A stretch of 7,358 bases of DNA from the NCBI GenBank assembly GCA_964515755.1, contig CAZEVK010000049.1, positions 1-7,358 on the forward strand, given 5' to 3'. Origin of the DNA: JAGVLN01 sp964515755 (GTDB lineage Bacteria; Pseudomonadota; Alphaproteobacteria; Rickettsiales; JABSSG01). Of this stretch, positions 5,611 to 7,358 are shown one piece after another; position 1 is the stretch's first letter, and the number at the start of each line of letters is the position of its first letter. Position numbers and translations under genes: made by a program. The notes beneath the pieces were generated by a model. It had not been told where the DNA came from and did no database searches. It saw nothing but the letters and a program-made list of their open reading frames with translations.

Positions 5611-7358
5611 CCTACTGGCTTAATTACTGAAGATGGCACTTCCACATCAGAATTTATAGCTGGTTTTTTAAACCTTTTGCGTGGCCTTGACCTTCTACGA
5701 TTTTGTGTTTTATTTTCTAAATTACCAATAACCTTAGGTTGTGATTTGTCAAAACTAAGCTCATCATCAGAAATAATAATCTCTTCTGTAGAGACGTCGC
5801 TTTTAGTTGAATAAGGCTTATGTAACTTATTTATTGCTTTATTTTGACTTACATCTTCTATAGCAAAACTATCAACACTTATCTGCACATCTTGATGAAA
5901 GATTAAAAAAATATTGTACTTAGCCTCAATTTCAACAATGTTAGCTCTCTTATAATTAAGCAAATACATTATGGACTCTGGATGAGCATAAATATTTAAC
6001 TTTTGAGAACGAGTTTTACATACTTCATTTTCAATAGTACGTAAAATCATTAACGCGTTAGCTTCAGATGAACGAGTTACTCCCTTACCATTACAATGAG
6101 TGCATATAACAGTGTTCGATTCTAAAAAGCTTGGCTTCATTCTTTGTCTGGACATCTCCATTAAACCAAAGCTACTGATATGACTAATTTGTATCTTAGC
6201 TTTATCATTATAGAACATATCTTTCATAGTTCGCTCTACTGAACGTCTATTTCGAGCTTCCACCATATCAATAAAATCTATAACAATTAAACCTGATAAA
6301 TTACGCAATTTAACCTGTCTTGCAATTTCCCTTGCAGCTTCAATGTTAGTTTTTGTAGCAGTTTCTTCAATATTTCTTTCAGAAGTCGCTTTACCTGAAT
6401 TAATATCAATCGCAATCAAAGCTTCGGTATGATTTATCACTATATACCCCCCCGATTCCAAATAAACAATTTGATTGTAAAGATTAGCAATTTGCTCATC
6501 GATTCTAAAACGACTAAATATTGGTATTTTCTCCTTATACTCACGTATTTTTACGTCAGCGCTTGCGACCATAATACTAGAAATCTTACACGCAGAATTA
6601 AATACGTCTTTGCCTTGAATCAAGATTTCATCGGTTTTGTCATCGTATAGATCACGAATAATTCTTTTTATAATATCATCTTCAGCATGAATAAAAGCTG
6701 GTGCATTTGAAGAGAAAGTTTTTTCTTTTATACTTTCCCATAGCTTCACCAAATAGTCATAATCTTGTAAAATTTCTTCTTTCTTTCTACTTTGACCAAT
6801 TGTACGAATAATAACACTAATAGAATTATTATTATTAATTTCATCAACAACAACTTTTAATCTTCTTCTATCTTCAGAATTAGCAATTTTACGTGAAATG
6901 CCGCCTAAAGAATTACTGTTAGGCATAATAACACAATATCTTCCAGCTAATGAAATATATGTAGTAAAGGAAGCACCCTTATTGCCTCTTTCTTCCTTAA
7001 TCGCTTGTACAAGTAAAATCTGATTACGTTTTATTACTTCCTGGATTTTATATTTTTCAATATATTGCTTTTTAACTCTCTCTAGATAATTTTCATCTAC
7101 CGAAGGAATTTCAACTTCATCTTTTACAGAGACAGACTCATCTTCTTCGTATCGATCTTGAGATTCTAATTCTTCAGAAGAAATTTCTTCATCTTTTGTA
7201 AATTCTGCATCACTACTTGAAGAATCATTAACTATATCCTCTATAATAGCACTGTTATTCATTTTTACTTGTTCAAGTATTTGCTGTTTATCTTGAATTG
7301 GGATATTATAGTAATCTGGATGAATCTCTGCAAATGAGATAAAACCATGCTTATCATT
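5607..7358 (-). CDS. rne: Ribonuclease E/G, C-terminal 583 residues (5' end outside window)
   Basis: The frame stays open to the right edge. The segment upstream of the ATG at 7262 encodes HGFISFAEIHPDYYNIP, which is core RNase E S1-domain sequence, so that ATG is internal. By comparison with E. coli RNase E, about 60 N-terminal residues are missing. In visible numbering, the S1 domain is split by an acidic Ser/Glu/Asp-rich insertion (about 40-89), then resumes at IQEVIKRNQILLVQ with KEERGNKGA. The catalytic DNase I-like subdomain has metal-ligand aspartates D318 (AIDINSG) and D361 (VIDFIDM). The zinc-link is CTHC at 419-422. The small domain follows to about 503, then an 80-residue tail with an Arg/Lys-rich patch (554-566). 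The tail is far shorter than E. coli's degradosome scaffold. The enzyme starts mRNA decay and processes rRNA and tRNA. The stop overlaps the cmk start by 4 nt. Confidence 0.95.
   Translation of the reverse strand, partial: NDKHGFISFAEIHPDYYNIPIQDKQQILEQVKMNNSAIIEDIVNDSSSSDAEFTKDEEISSEELESQDRYEEDESVSVKDEVEIPSVDENYLERVKKQYIEKYKIQEVIKRNQILLVQAIKEERGNKGASFTTYISLAGRYCVIMPNSNSLGGISRKIANSEDRRRLKVVVDEINNNNSISVIIRTIGQSRKKEEILQDYDYLVKLWESIKEKTFSSNAPAFIHAEDDIIKRIIRDLYDDKTDEILIQGKDVFNSACKISSIMVASADVKIREYKEKIPIFSRFRIDEQIANLYNQIVYLESGGYIVINHTEALIAIDINSGKATSERNIEETATKTNIEAAREIARQVKLRNLSGLIVIDFIDMVEARNRRSVERTMKDMFYNDKAKIQISHISSFGLMEMSRQRMKPSFLESNTVICTHCNGKGVTRSSEANALMILRTIENEVCKTRSQKLNIYAHPESIMYLLNYKRANIVEIEAKYNIFLIFHQDVQISVDSFAIEDVSQNKAINKLHKPYSTKSDVSTEEIIISDDELSFDKSQPKVIGNLENKTQNRRRSRPRKRFKKPAINSDVEVPSSVIKPVG

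Noticed and set aside
4588..6650. Plus-strand open frames at 4588-4773, 5086-5322 and 6429-6650
   Set aside because: They are antisense to rpsA, cmk and rne, rich in Ile/Phe/Tyr/Asn as expected from reverse-complemented AT-rich genes, and show no family signature.
1..7358. Mobile elements, CRISPR arrays, defence or toxin-antitoxin systems
   Set aside because: Nearly all of the window is occupied by recognised housekeeping genes. No repeat-spacer array, transposase, integrase or terminal inverted repeats were seen.

Overview
The window is AT-rich and packed with housekeeping genes, with no transposase, phage gene, CRISPR array or toxin-antitoxin pair. Several features point to an alphaproteobacterium of the order Rickettsiales, probably Rickettsiaceae: the tRNA-Tyr/tRNA-Gly/tuf cluster, an RNase E whose S1 domain carries an acidic insertion, the cmk-rpsA-ihfB core, strong A/T bias, poly-A tracts inside genes and few recognisable Shine-Dalgarno sites. 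Genus is not determined. A run of 10 Ns inside one gene shows this is a draft assembly.

Layout. At the left edge, on the minus strand, lie the first 17 codons of tuf (EF-Tu). Upstream of tuf are tRNA-Gly(TCC) and tRNA-Tyr(GTA), forming one apparent translation-apparatus transcription unit. A 165-bp divergent intergenic region separates them from rlmB (plus strand), a SpoU-family 23S rRNA 2'-O-methyltransferase. The 3' end of rlmB overlaps the 3' end of a convergent YgjP-like metallopeptidase gene by 14 bp.

The rest of the window, 1207 to 7358, is one long minus-strand series. In transcription order it reads rne (RNase E/G, 5' end outside the window), cmk (cytidylate kinase), rpsA (ribosomal protein S1), sppA (membrane signal-peptide peptidase), ihfB (IHF/HU-family DNA-bending protein) and the metallopeptidase. 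rne/cmk and sppA/ihfB overlap by 4 nt. Most other gaps are 20-35 nt. Only the 87-nt cmk-rpsA gap is longer, and it holds an inverted repeat. The layout suggests one operon combining RNA decay, CMP recycling, translation initiation, membrane proteolysis and nucleoid structure, with its main promoter upstream of rne and out of view.

I found no undescribed system. The most useful points are annotation corrections and regulatory candidates. rne continues past its apparent ATG, cmk must use a non-ATG start, sppA is interrupted by an assembly gap and has an altered oxyanion-region motif, the rpsA leader carries a stem-loop, and homopolymer tracts lie inside several genes.
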